64,000 bases of DNA from Thermoguttaceae bacterium (GTDB taxonomy: Bacteria; Planctomycetota; Planctomycetia; Pirellulales; Thermoguttaceae), in assembly GCA_017434455.1 (NCBI GenBank), contig JAFRFG010000012.1, positions 107,688-171,687 on the forward strand, written 5' to 3'. The first letter of the stretch is position 1, and every line of letters begins with the position of its first letter. The notes under the pieces are model-generated. The model was not told the DNA's origin, searched no databases, and was given only the letters and a program-made list of their open reading frames with translations. This document shows, piece by piece, positions 44,902 to 52,946 of the stretch. The position numbers and the translations under genes were made by a program.

Positions 44902-44979
44902 GCTTGGTTCCGTGCCGCGCGGGTCTACAACGTTTTTCCCGGCGGCCATTTTTAGGTTTTTCATTTAGGAGGTTTTTCC

Positions 44980-46344
44980 ATGAGGAAAAAAGGTTTCACT
45001 CTTGTTGAGCTGCTGGTCGTGATCGCGATCATCGGCATCTTGATCGGCCTGCTTCTGCCGGCCGTTCAGGCCGCTCGTGAGGCGGCTCGCCGTATGAAGT
45101 GCACGAACAACCTGAAGCAGCTCGGGTTGGCGTTCCACACTTACCACGACGCCACCGGCGGTCTTCCGGCCCGCGCTTGGGGGCAGGGAGTCACCCGCAG
45201 GATCGATGGTTCTTCCGGCTGGGCTAACTACGTTGGGCCCGTGGACGGTGACTTCGACATGCGCGAAGACCGCCACTATGGTCTGCTCGGCTGGCAGATC
45301 ACTCTGCTCCCCTATATGGAGATGGCCCAGCGCTGGGATATGTTCATCGGCCAGTCGCAGTATCGTCACTGCATCTATTGGGGCGATGCCAGCAACGCGC
45401 CGGACGCCACCGCCGGCTGCAAGAACTACGGCAAGCCGGGTTATCCGGGCGACTATGAAATGGTCGAGGCCTTCCGCGGCCCGATCGACGCTTTCTGCTG
45501 CCCGTCCGACGGCACCGCGCGGGATGGCTGCCCGAACTTCTACAACGCCCAAGACGAGGCCATGTATGGCCGCGGCGCCAAGACCAGCTACTGCGGCTGC
45601 CTGGGTGACGGTATCTACGGTACTTCCGAGGGTAACGGCGACTGCGAGCGCGGTATCTTCATGGGGCACAGCGGTGTCAACAAGCCGAAGTTCATCGGTC
45701 TTTCCGCGATCTCCGACGGTACCTCCAACACCATCATCGCCAGCGAGTCGGTGACCTCCGACAAGGTTGGGACCAACAACATCAAGGGTGGTGTCGTCCA
45801 GCTCGGTAACGGTTCCTTCGACGGTTGGGTTCCGGGTACCAACGGAAACGGTGGTTCCGGTTATTCCGCTTCCGCTTCGTTCAGCACGGGCGCTCTGACC
45901 CCGTCGAACTGCATGGCTTCCAAGGACGTCAACGACCCGAAGGTCGCCCTGGCCTCCCGTGAATGCGCTCAGGAAGCCCGCGGTATCCACTTCGCCGGCG
46001 GCGCGTTCAAGACCAGTACCTTCCAGACGATTCTCCCCCCGAACTCCCCGTCCTGCGGTGAGAACCCCTACAGCGCCAACCGCGGCAATCACATTCTGTC
46101 CGCCAACAGCAACCACCCGGGCGGTGTCAACGCGGTCTTTGCTGACGGTTCGGTCCACTTCGTCTCCGATGGGGTCAACGCCGTCACCCCGAACGCCGAG
46201 TTGGCTGAGTCCGCCAGCTTCGGCTCAGGCGAGACCGCTCTGACCACGACCTACTACAACAACGTCAACCCGACCGGCAAGAGCCCGTACGGCGTCTGGG
46301 GCGCTATGGGCTCGAGGAGCGGCGGCGAGTCGAAGGCCCTGTAA
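44980..46344 (+). CDS. DUF1559 prepilin-like protein
   Basis: A 454-residue protein with a type IV prepilin/pseudopilin N-terminus (basic 'MRKKG' then '[20 protein letters not shown]'), cleaved between Gly5 and Phe6 by a prepilin peptidase. The family block '[20 protein letters not shown]' follows, then a large Cys/Gly-rich head domain. The C-terminal '[18 protein letters not shown]' is the H-x9-DG-type box of DUF1559. This family is hugely expanded in planctomycetes, and its filament or surface role is not settled. The strong AGGAGG and long structured leader suggest high expression. A lipoprotein gene follows. Confidence 0.96.
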   Translation: MRKKGFTLVELLVVIAIIGILIGLLLPAVQAAREAARRMKCTNNLKQLGLAFHTYHDATGGLPARAWGQGVTRRIDGSSGWANYVGPVDGDFDMREDRHYGLLGWQITLLPYMEMAQRWDMFIGQSQYRHCIYWGDASNAPDATAGCKNYGKPGYPGDYEMVEAFRGPIDAFCCPSDGTARDGCPNFYNAQDEAMYGRGAKTSYCGCLGDGIYGTSEGNGDCERGIFMGHSGVNKPKFIGLSAISDGTSNTIIASESVTSDKVGTNNIKGGVVQLGNGSFDGWVPGTNGNGGSGYSASASFSTGALTPSNCMASKDVNDPKVALASRECAQEARGIHFAGGAFKTSTFQTILPPNSPSCGENPYSANRGNHILSANSNHPGGVNAVFADGSVHFVSDGVNAVTPNAELAESASFGSGETALTTTYYNNVNPTGKSPYGVWGAMGSRSGGESKAL

Positions 46345-46402
46345 GCATGTTGTCTTAACCAGATCGCCGGGCCTTGTGCCAAGGCGATCGGTCAGGATGT
46401 TC

Positions 46403-46457
46403 GGACAAGCGTTTGTCATCCTCCCAGGGACGATGGACGCTTGTCCTTTTTCTGTTT
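46403..46457 (+). terminator. intergenic terminator between DUF1559 and lipoprotein genes
   Basis: GGACAAGCGT (46403-46412) and ACGCTTGTCC (46437-46446) form a perfect 10-bp stem followed by TTTTTCTGTTT. It sits inside the presumed operon and probably lets only part of the transcripts continue. Confidence 0.75.
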
Positions 46458-46480
46458 CTAGCGTGAGCAGGAGAAAAGAG

Positions 46481-47005
46481 ATGAAGTTAACCATCAGCGC
46501 TTTAGTGCTGCTGTCCGTGTCTGTCCTGGTTTTAACCGGCTGCGAGAAGGCGCCCGCCGGCTTCCCGAAGGTCTATCCCGTGGAGGTGACGGTATTGGAC
46601 ACCGGCGAGCCGCTCGATCTGGCGACGGTGATCCTCAACCCCAAAGAGGGGACGGAAGTCGGTTCGTTTACCTGCGCCGGTTCGACGACCGCCAAAGGCG
46701 TCGCGGTGATCAAGACGATGTGGGGGACCTACGCCGCGAAGGGGGCTCCCGAGGGGGGGTACGTTATTTCGATCGTCCGAGACGCCGTTCCGGAAGAGAC
46801 GATGACCCCGGACGAGCTGGCTGAGTTGACCCCGGAAGCCCTTTTTGCCCACAAGATTGAATTGCGAGAGACGGTCGCCGATCAGATTGACCGTGTTCCG
46901 GTTGACCTGCGCTTCCCGAGTTCCTCGCCGATCGAGATCACGGTCGGATCGTCGGGGGCGAACACCCTGACGGTGGATATCAACGATTACCGCGAGGAAG
47001 AGTGA
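46481..47005 (+). CDS. small lipoprotein partner of the DUF1559 protein
   Basis: A 174-residue exported lipoprotein (lipobox 'VLTGC', Cys22). The mature part is one beta-sandwich domain of the carboxypeptidase-regulatory/transthyretin-like kind: 'YPVEVTVLDTGEPLDLATVI', 'TTAKGVAVIKTMWGTYAAKG' and 'GGYVISIVRDAVPE'. In planctomycetes a gene of this type very often follows a DUF1559 gene. The start is the ATG at 46481 after GGAG. Expression is likely lower than for the upstream gene because of the terminator between them. Confidence 0.85.
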   Translation: MKLTISALVLLSVSVLVLTGCEKAPAGFPKVYPVEVTVLDTGEPLDLATVILNPKEGTEVGSFTCAGSTTAKGVAVIKTMWGTYAAKGAPEGGYVISIVRDAVPEETMTPDELAELTPEALFAHKIELRETVADQIDRVPVDLRFPSSSPIEITVGSSGANTLTVDINDYREEE

Positions 47006-47058
47006 TATCCAACGTACCGAAAAGAGTCTCTTTCGATACTCTTTTCGAAATCCTACCT

Positions 47059-47097
47059 AAAGGCGGTACGGCGCACCCGGTCGTGCCGCCTTTTTCT
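47059..47097 (+). terminator. terminator after the lipoprotein gene
   Basis: AAAGGCGGTACG (47059-47070) pairs with CGTGCCGCCTTT (47082-47093), 12 pairs with one wobble, followed by a T-run. Confidence 0.85.
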
Positions 47098-47107
47098 TTC
47101 CCGATAC

Positions 47108-47136
47108 TTGCGCGGAAGAGGGCGGGAAACTACAAT
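47108..47136 (+). promoter_or_regulatory. promoter of module copy 2
   Basis: TTGCGC (47108-47113), 17 nt, TACAAT (47131-47136), directly after the terminator. It implies that module copy 2 is transcribed independently. Confidence 0.6.
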
Positions 47137-47218
47137 GAACCCGTCGGCCAGGTGGTTATCGCCGATATTTCTAAGATCTGTTCTTTTGCTCAGGCGCGTG
47201 GAAGCGAGGTGAGTTTTT

Positions 47219-49252
47219 GTGGCACAGCGGAAACGGAAAAGCTCGGTGAGTATGACGCCTCCTTCCGCGCCGAAGGGGGAACGCGGAGGGGAAGGGCTTT
47301 CGGTTTCGCCCCTTTCGGTGGCCGGGCTGTCGGTTCTCTTCGCGCTCTTCCTCCTTTGGTATTGGGGAATCGAGTACAGCCACTTGGTCTATATCACCCA
47401 TTACTTCGACGTTCCTCGGGCGAGTTTTTTGTGCTCCCCCGGCGGAGCCGTTCGTTTTTTGGGAGACATCCCCTCGCTGGTTTCCGCGTGGTTTCGGACT
47501 GATTTTTTAGGCGCTGTGCTGATTGTTTTTTTCTCCATACTTCCCGCTGTCGGGATGCTGACAGCCGCGCGCTTTGGGCGAACCGGCAGGTATTCCCCCC
47601 TTTGGGTTTTCGCGCTGCTCCCCACAGCGCTGCTGACGATACTCATCTCCATCCAGGGGTATTATCATTTTTCAGCGGTGAGAACAGGAGAATTCTACGG
47701 GACTTTCCTCGCCTTGGGCGGCGCTGTTCTTTTGCCGGGTTTTTGCCGTCTTTTCAAAAGCCGCGCACGGGTGATCGTCGAAATCGCGGCGCTGGCGCTG
47801 TTTTATCCCCTGTTCGGCATCTTTACCTTCCCGGCGGCCCTTTATATCGCCCGTGAGGAGTATCTTTCGCGCGGTGCGCCTCATCGGGCGCGGCGTGTGT
47901 TGATTCCCATGATCACGGCCGCGGTTCTTCCGATTCTTTGTATCCCCCTCTGCGCGTCGAGGGTCGCTCCCAGCGCTCTTTGGACCGCCGGATCGATTCA
48001 TTTCCCGAAACATCTTCTCGATTCGGGGACATACCTGGTCTCTGCTCGCCTGTACATCGCGGTCCTGGTTTCGGTCTGCCTGCCTCTGATCTTCACGGCA
48101 CTGGCCGCCGCCAAAGAGATAATGGCCAAAAGTCCCAAAAAGGCGCCGCCGAGGTCCGGCGCCTCAGACGCTTCCCAAGAGGGCAAAGATCATCGCGTTC
48201 GCCGCCTGGGAAAGGGAGATATTCTTTCCCTCGCCGCCGTGGCTGTTCTGGCCGCCGGTATCTGGCACTTCTCCAAGACCGACGAGAACTATATGGCCCT
48301 TCTGGCCTCGGTTCGGGCTTTGGAGTATGACCGCTGGGACGATCTTCTCGAAATCGAGGGGGCCTGCGCCGAGCCGACCCTGCCGCTGATCGAGCTGCGC
48401 CGCCTGGCGCTGGCCGAAACCGGCCGAATCGGTCAGGAACTCTTTGACCGGCCGAATCTGCCGGTGACCTCCCCCGATTTGCAGACCAGTCGGACGCTGG
48501 CGCTGCTTGGGGCCGATATGGCGATGCGTTCCGGTTCGGTCAATTTCGCTTTCTGGAAATCGTGCGAACTGCTGCGTGTCTTTCCCGAATCTCCCTACTA
48601 CCGCTGGCTGGTCTTTCAGTGCGCGCTGATCGACGGGGGACCGGTTTCCGCCCGCAAATGCCTCGAGCTTCTGCGTCCGATGAAGCGTCCCGACTGGGTT
48701 GCCGCGGGAGAGGATATTCTCGACGCGGTGAAACACCAAACCGAACCGAAGACACAGACGGGGAGGCGCGTCCTGGCGCGGATCAAATTGGCCGACTCGC
48801 TGCGGCCCCAGGAATTTATCCTCAACAATAACTCTGTCAGCCGAGTGCTTCAGGAAAGCGCCATGCACCGTGATTTCGCCGGCTGCCCGCTTTCGGCGCA
48901 GGAGAGGTTTCTCTCTTGGCTTCTTTTGGTTCGCGACTTCGATCGGTTCGCGGACAATTTTGATATCTATTACAAACATCTTCAGCAAGACAGACCCGGC
49001 GCGCCGATCCCCCACGCGCTGCAGCAGGGGGCGATTATCGTCGAGTACTATCAGACCGAAGAATATCCGGTTCACCGGTATCCCTACGACCGGCGGCTGG
49101 TGGAGCGCTTTGCCGAGTTTCTGGCGATCAACGCCCGGCTCAATCAAAATCAGGGAGATGCCGCCGCTGAGGCCGAGCGGATGCTTCGAGCGAGCTTCCC
49201 GCTGTCGTACTGGTCGTATCAGCAATTTATCTTTGACGCGCCCGATTATTGA
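47219..49252 (+). CDS. DUF6057-like membrane protein, module copy 2
   Basis: A 677-residue paralogue of the 40.9 kb gene with the same basic tail, helix pattern and helical C-terminal domain. Shared stretches are 'LCSPGGAVRFLGDIPSL', 'ISIQGYYHF', 'KTDENYMALLASVRALEY' and 'LPLIELRRLALAETG'. It ends in Asp-Tyr. The start is a GTG (47219), preceded by GAGGTGAG. It aligns with the 'MPPKRR' and 'MAARRKQ' starts of the other two copies, and an ATG 11 codons later is less likely. The propeller partner begins 52 nt downstream. Function unknown. Confidence 0.82.
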   Translation: MAQRKRKSSVSMTPPSAPKGERGGEGLSVSPLSVAGLSVLFALFLLWYWGIEYSHLVYITHYFDVPRASFLCSPGGAVRFLGDIPSLVSAWFRTDFLGAVLIVFFSILPAVGMLTAARFGRTGRYSPLWVFALLPTALLTILISIQGYYHFSAVRTGEFYGTFLALGGAVLLPGFCRLFKSRARVIVEIAALALFYPLFGIFTFPAALYIAREEYLSRGAPHRARRVLIPMITAAVLPILCIPLCASRVAPSALWTAGSIHFPKHLLDSGTYLVSARLYIAVLVSVCLPLIFTALAAAKEIMAKSPKKAPPRSGASDASQEGKDHRVRRLGKGDILSLAAVAVLAAGIWHFSKTDENYMALLASVRALEYDRWDDLLEIEGACAEPTLPLIELRRLALAETGRIGQELFDRPNLPVTSPDLQTSRTLALLGADMAMRSGSVNFAFWKSCELLRVFPESPYYRWLVFQCALIDGGPVSARKCLELLRPMKRPDWVAAGEDILDAVKHQTEPKTQTGRRVLARIKLADSLRPQEFILNNNSVSRVLQESAMHRDFAGCPLSAQERFLSWLLLVRDFDRFADNFDIYYKHLQQDRPGAPIPHALQQGAIIVEYYQTEEYPVHRYPYDRRLVERFAEFLAINARLNQNQGDAAAEAERMLRASFPLSYWSYQQFIFDAPDY

Positions 49253-49304
49253 GCGAGCGAAAAAACACCGACCGCGGACGAAAGCCGTTTTTCTTCATAA
49301 GCCC

Positions 49305-50846
49305 ATGTTTCCCAGATCGATCCACCGCCTATCCGCGCTTTTGGCTCTGGCGTTCGGCGCGGCGCTTGCCGCGCCGCTGGCGGGGTGCCGCCGCTGCGCG
49401 CTTCCCGATGACTGCGAGTCACTTTCCGGCACTCCCGTCATTTTTCCCGACTATACTTCGCTGACGATTCCCCCCAATATCGCGCCGATGAACTTCCAGA
49501 TCGAGGAAGAGGGGGAACGTTTCCTGACCGAGATCGCCGGTGAAAACGGGGAGAAGACCCTCCTGGAAGGAAAATGCGTGGAGATCGGCGCGAAGTTCTG
49601 GAGGAAGCTTCTTGAGGCCAACGCCGGGAAAAAGATATTCTTCAGTGTCTATGTCTGCCGCGGCGGGGCGTGGCGGCGTTATTCCCCGATCGAAAACAGC
49701 GTTTCCCCCGACCGGATCGACCCGTTCTTAAGCTATCGGTCGATCGAGCCGGGGTACATCTTCTCTGACCGCGTTCGCCTGGTGGAACGCTCGCTGGAGA
49801 GTTTTGACACACGGACCTTTTTTGACAGCACCGCGCTGGCCGGCGGCTGCGCGAACTGCCACACCGCCCAGCGGAACGACCCGAAGCGCTCCCTGTTTCA
49901 CTACCGCCATAAAGACAACGGCGGGACGATGATTTTCTGGGATGGCCGGGTGAAGAAGGTCGCCAACACCGCGCGCTCGGGGTTTGTTTTAGGGTACGCG
50001 TCGTGGCACCCCACGCTTCCGGTTTTTATCAGTTCCACGAACAGTTTTCAGCAGATCTTCCACTCGTTCGATACCAAGAGGATCGAGGTGTTCGATTCCT
50101 TCGCCGATTTGGTCCTCTACGACGCGGAAAACCAGACCCTCAAGCCGGTTATTGAGTCGGACGGTCTGTTCGAAACCTTCCCCGCCTGGCGGGGGGACGG
50201 TTCGGAGGTCTATTTTTGCCGGGCGCGGCTGAAAACTTCGGAAGACCCCAAGCTCTCCCGCAAAGAGGCCCGCAACGCCCGTTTAGGCGAAATGACGGCG
50301 CGCTACCGGGAGATACACTTTTCGCTGATGAAGATGAGCTTCGATCCGCAAAAGCGCCGGTTCGGCTCCCCCCAGACGGTCTTTGACGCCGGGGATCAAT
50401 ACAGTTATCTCTATCCGGTTTCCTCACCGGACGGGCGTTTTTTGGTCTATGTCCGGCAGGATTACGGGACGATGCCGATCTACCACAAAGAGAGCGATCT
50501 GTGGCTGCTCGACCTGGAAACCGGGGCCAACCGCCCCATGAGCGAAATCAACTCGGACGATGTCGACGGTTTCCACGGCTGGGATTCCTCCGGCCGATGG
50601 ATGCTTTTTAGCACCCGCCGGGAGGATGGAATCTTTACGCGGACCTACTTTACCCACTTCGGTCCCGACGGAACCTGTACCAAGCCGTTCCCCCTTCCGA
50701 TGGCCACCGCCGAGAAGGCCCGGCAAGACCGCTTCGCGCAGTCTCTCCCCAAAATGCTCACCGGCCCACTGCCGGCGGCCGGAGGAAAAATGAACTGGAA
50801 AATGCGGCACGCCAAACCAGAACCGACGAAGCTGTTAGATCCGTGA
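49305..50846 (+). CDS. PD40 beta-propeller lipoprotein with CANCH haem motif, copy 2
   Basis: A 513-residue lipoprotein with a clear lipobox 'LAGC' (Cys28). It has the order 'TPVIFPDYTSLTIPPNIAP', then CANCH (Cys182, Cys185, His186) followed by 'TAQ' rather than more His/Cys, then PD40 repeats ending 'SSGRWMLFSTRREDGIFTR'. The start is ATG 49305. The open frame reaches back into the previous gene, but only this start gives a lipoprotein signal. It is the partner of the preceding DUF6057-like gene. Confidence 0.85.
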   Translation: MFPRSIHRLSALLALAFGAALAAPLAGCRRCALPDDCESLSGTPVIFPDYTSLTIPPNIAPMNFQIEEEGERFLTEIAGENGEKTLLEGKCVEIGAKFWRKLLEANAGKKIFFSVYVCRGGAWRRYSPIENSVSPDRIDPFLSYRSIEPGYIFSDRVRLVERSLESFDTRTFFDSTALAGGCANCHTAQRNDPKRSLFHYRHKDNGGTMIFWDGRVKKVANTARSGFVLGYASWHPTLPVFISSTNSFQQIFHSFDTKRIEVFDSFADLVLYDAENQTLKPVIESDGLFETFPAWRGDGSEVYFCRARLKTSEDPKLSRKEARNARLGEMTARYREIHFSLMKMSFDPQKRRFGSPQTVFDAGDQYSYLYPVSSPDGRFLVYVRQDYGTMPIYHKESDLWLLDLETGANRPMSEINSDDVDGFHGWDSSGRWMLFSTRREDGIFTRTYFTHFGPDGTCTKPFPLPMATAEKARQDRFAQSLPKMLTGPLPAAGGKMNWKMRHAKPEPTKLLDP

Positions 50847-50862
50847 ACATGTTCCTATTCGC

Positions 50863-50876
50863 CAGTAATATTACTG
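50863..50876. repeat. 14-bp perfect palindrome before module copy 3
   Basis: CAGTAATATTACTG, followed five bases later by a further TTACT half. It lies in the 64-nt gap between copy 2 and copy 3 and looks like an operator half-site pair. There is no T-run for termination. Confidence 0.5.
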
Positions 50877-50910
50877 AGCATTACTCCAAAATCACCTAAA
50901 GCGACACGAT

Positions 50911-52890
50911 ATGGCAGCCAGGCGAAAACAGGCACGAACCCCCAGTCAGTGCGCGGCGGCGCCGCGCAAAGGTGCCCAGCCGCGCCGCGCGATGACGGTT
51001 TCCGGGCGCCTCACCGCGGCGCTGCTGGTCTTTTTCACCCTTTTTCTCCTCTGGTACTGGGGAGGGCTCTATCGGCATTTGGTCTATTTGACCCACTATT
51101 TTGAGGTCCCCCGGGCCTATTTTTTGACCTTTCCCGGCGGGGCTATCCGCTTTTTGGGGGATATTCCCTCGCTGGCCGCCGCCCGCGCGGCCGTCCCCTT
51201 GGGAGCGCTGCTGATTGTCGCCTTTTCGCTTCTGCCCGTTGTCGGGTCGTTTTTGGTGATTCGCCCGCGGCGCGGCGATCGGTTTTCGCTCCTGTGGCTC
51301 TTCGCCCTCCTTCCGACGGCGCTGCTGACGGTTCTCGTCTCGGTCCAGGGGTACTATCACTTCTGGCTGGCCAAGACCGGCCAGCTCTACGGAACCTTCC
51401 CGGCGATAGGGCTGGCGCTGATCGTCCCGACGGCGCTGGGGAAAATTCCCTCCTGGCGCGGGCGGCTGCTCGGGGAGCTGGCTGCCCTAACGCTCTTTTA
51501 CCCCCTTTTTGGCGGTTATACGCTTTTGTTTGGGGTCTGTCTGGCCCGCGACGAGTTTCTGCTCAAGGAGCCCCCGAGGCGGCTGTTCCGCGCGCTGGCT
51601 CCCGTTGTTTGGGGAGCGCTCATCCCGCTGGGGTGGTATGGGGTTTTCGCCGATAAGATCGTTCCCACCTCGTTGTGGACGGCGGGGAAGGTGATTTTCT
51701 CGAAAAAATTTATGGACCCGTTCAGCCAGGAGCTCTCGCTGGGACTGTATATCGCCGCGCTTGTCTCGGCGTTGGCGCCGCCGCTTCTGGGTTTCCTTCA
51801 AAGAACCCCGGACGCCAGCGCACCGGACGCCGCCCAAAACACCCCCAGCGGCGCGGCGGCCCCCCTCGCCTGGGTGGCGACGATCGCCGCCTCGGCGCTG
51901 ATTTTTTTGTTCTCGAAGACCGACAAAAACTATCTTGCCCTCCTGGCGATGGCCCGGCCGCTGGAGCACGAACGCTGGGACGAGATCCTAGCGATCGAAT
52001 CGGCCTGTCCGGAACCGTCGCTGCCGCTGATCGAACTTCGGCACCTGGCGCTTTTTCAGACCGGCCAGATTGCCGATCGGCTCTTTGAGCGGACCAATGT
52101 CGCCTCGACCGCCAAGGATATCAGACAGGTTCAGACCTCCTCCCTGTTCGGCGGCGAGATGCTTGTTCGCAGCGGTTCGGTGAACAAGGGGATCTGGCAG
52201 ATCAACGAGCGGCTGCGCGTCTGCCCCGAGTCACCATACCTAAGGTGGCTTTTGTTCGAGGCGGCTCTGGCCAACGAGGAGTACTCTTTGGCGCGCAAGA
52301 ACCTGATTCTCCTGGCGCCTTTGGGGCGTCCCGACTGGTATGAGGCGGGATGCCAAGCCCTCAGCGCGATGATGCACGGGACCGAGCCGCAAAGCGACCC
52401 GGCGCGCCGCGTGATCGCGATGGCCCAGACCGCCCGGCGTCTGCGCCCGACAGAGTATCTTCTCGATCACTCCCCCGCCGCGAAGGCGATTCATCTGAGC
52501 GCTTTGTATCACGATTTCGAATCGCTCGGCCGTGCCGATCAAGAGCTGATTCTCTCCTGGTTCCTGCTTCTGGCGGACCCGGAACTGTTCGATAAGAATT
52601 TCGCGATCTATTACGATCGCCTGCGGCAGGAGAATCCCGACGTGCCGATTCCGGCGGCGCTTCAGCAGGGGGCGATCTTCTTTGAGTACAGCATCACGAA
52701 GAAGTACCCGCCGATCCGCTACCCCTACGATAAGGCGCTGGTCTCCCGCTTCGGCGAGTTTCTTAAGCCGTACACGATCATGGCCCGAAGCGGCGGGGAG
52801 GATCTGGCGATGATCCAAGAGCTGTTCGATCGTTTCCCCGATACCTTCTGGCTCTACCAGGCCTTCATCTCGCGGTATCCGGAATATTAA
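50911..52890 (+). CDS. DUF6057-like membrane protein, module copy 3
   Basis: The third paralogue, 659 residues: basic tail, about nine helices, helical C-terminal domain. Shared stretches are 'TFPGGAIRFLGDIPSLAA', 'VSVQGYYHF', 'KTDKNYLALLAMARPLEH' and 'LPLIELRHLALFQTG'. It ends in Glu-Tyr. The copy differs in its middle loops and in having only a 64-nt gap to the previous propeller gene, so it may be read from the copy 2 promoter. No clear -35/-10 pair was found in front of it. The partner starts 56 nt downstream. Confidence 0.82.
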   Translation: MAARRKQARTPSQCAAAPRKGAQPRRAMTVSGRLTAALLVFFTLFLLWYWGGLYRHLVYLTHYFEVPRAYFLTFPGGAIRFLGDIPSLAAARAAVPLGALLIVAFSLLPVVGSFLVIRPRRGDRFSLLWLFALLPTALLTVLVSVQGYYHFWLAKTGQLYGTFPAIGLALIVPTALGKIPSWRGRLLGELAALTLFYPLFGGYTLLFGVCLARDEFLLKEPPRRLFRALAPVVWGALIPLGWYGVFADKIVPTSLWTAGKVIFSKKFMDPFSQELSLGLYIAALVSALAPPLLGFLQRTPDASAPDAAQNTPSGAAAPLAWVATIAASALIFLFSKTDKNYLALLAMARPLEHERWDEILAIESACPEPSLPLIELRHLALFQTGQIADRLFERTNVASTAKDIRQVQTSSLFGGEMLVRSGSVNKGIWQINERLRVCPESPYLRWLLFEAALANEEYSLARKNLILLAPLGRPDWYEAGCQALSAMMHGTEPQSDPARRVIAMAQTARRLRPTEYLLDHSPAAKAIHLSALYHDFESLGRADQELILSWFLLLADPELFDKNFAIYYDRLRQENPDVPIPAALQQGAIFFEYSITKKYPPIRYPYDKALVSRFGEFLKPYTIMARSGGEDLAMIQELFDRFPDTFWLYQAFISRYPEY

Positions 52891-52946
52891 CAAAATCATG
52901 TCGCCGCCGGCGGCACGCGCCGCCCGGTGAAAAACTAAGATATTCT

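Larger units (their letters stand above)
44493..44979. other. 487-bp intergenic region with DUF1559 promoter and leader
   Basis: The left half shows an imperfect hairpin at 44623-44651 without a T-run and otherwise nothing I can name. The right half is a long structured 5' leader (promoter 44713-44741, hairpins at 44832-44848 and 44882-44901). Confidence 0.6.
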
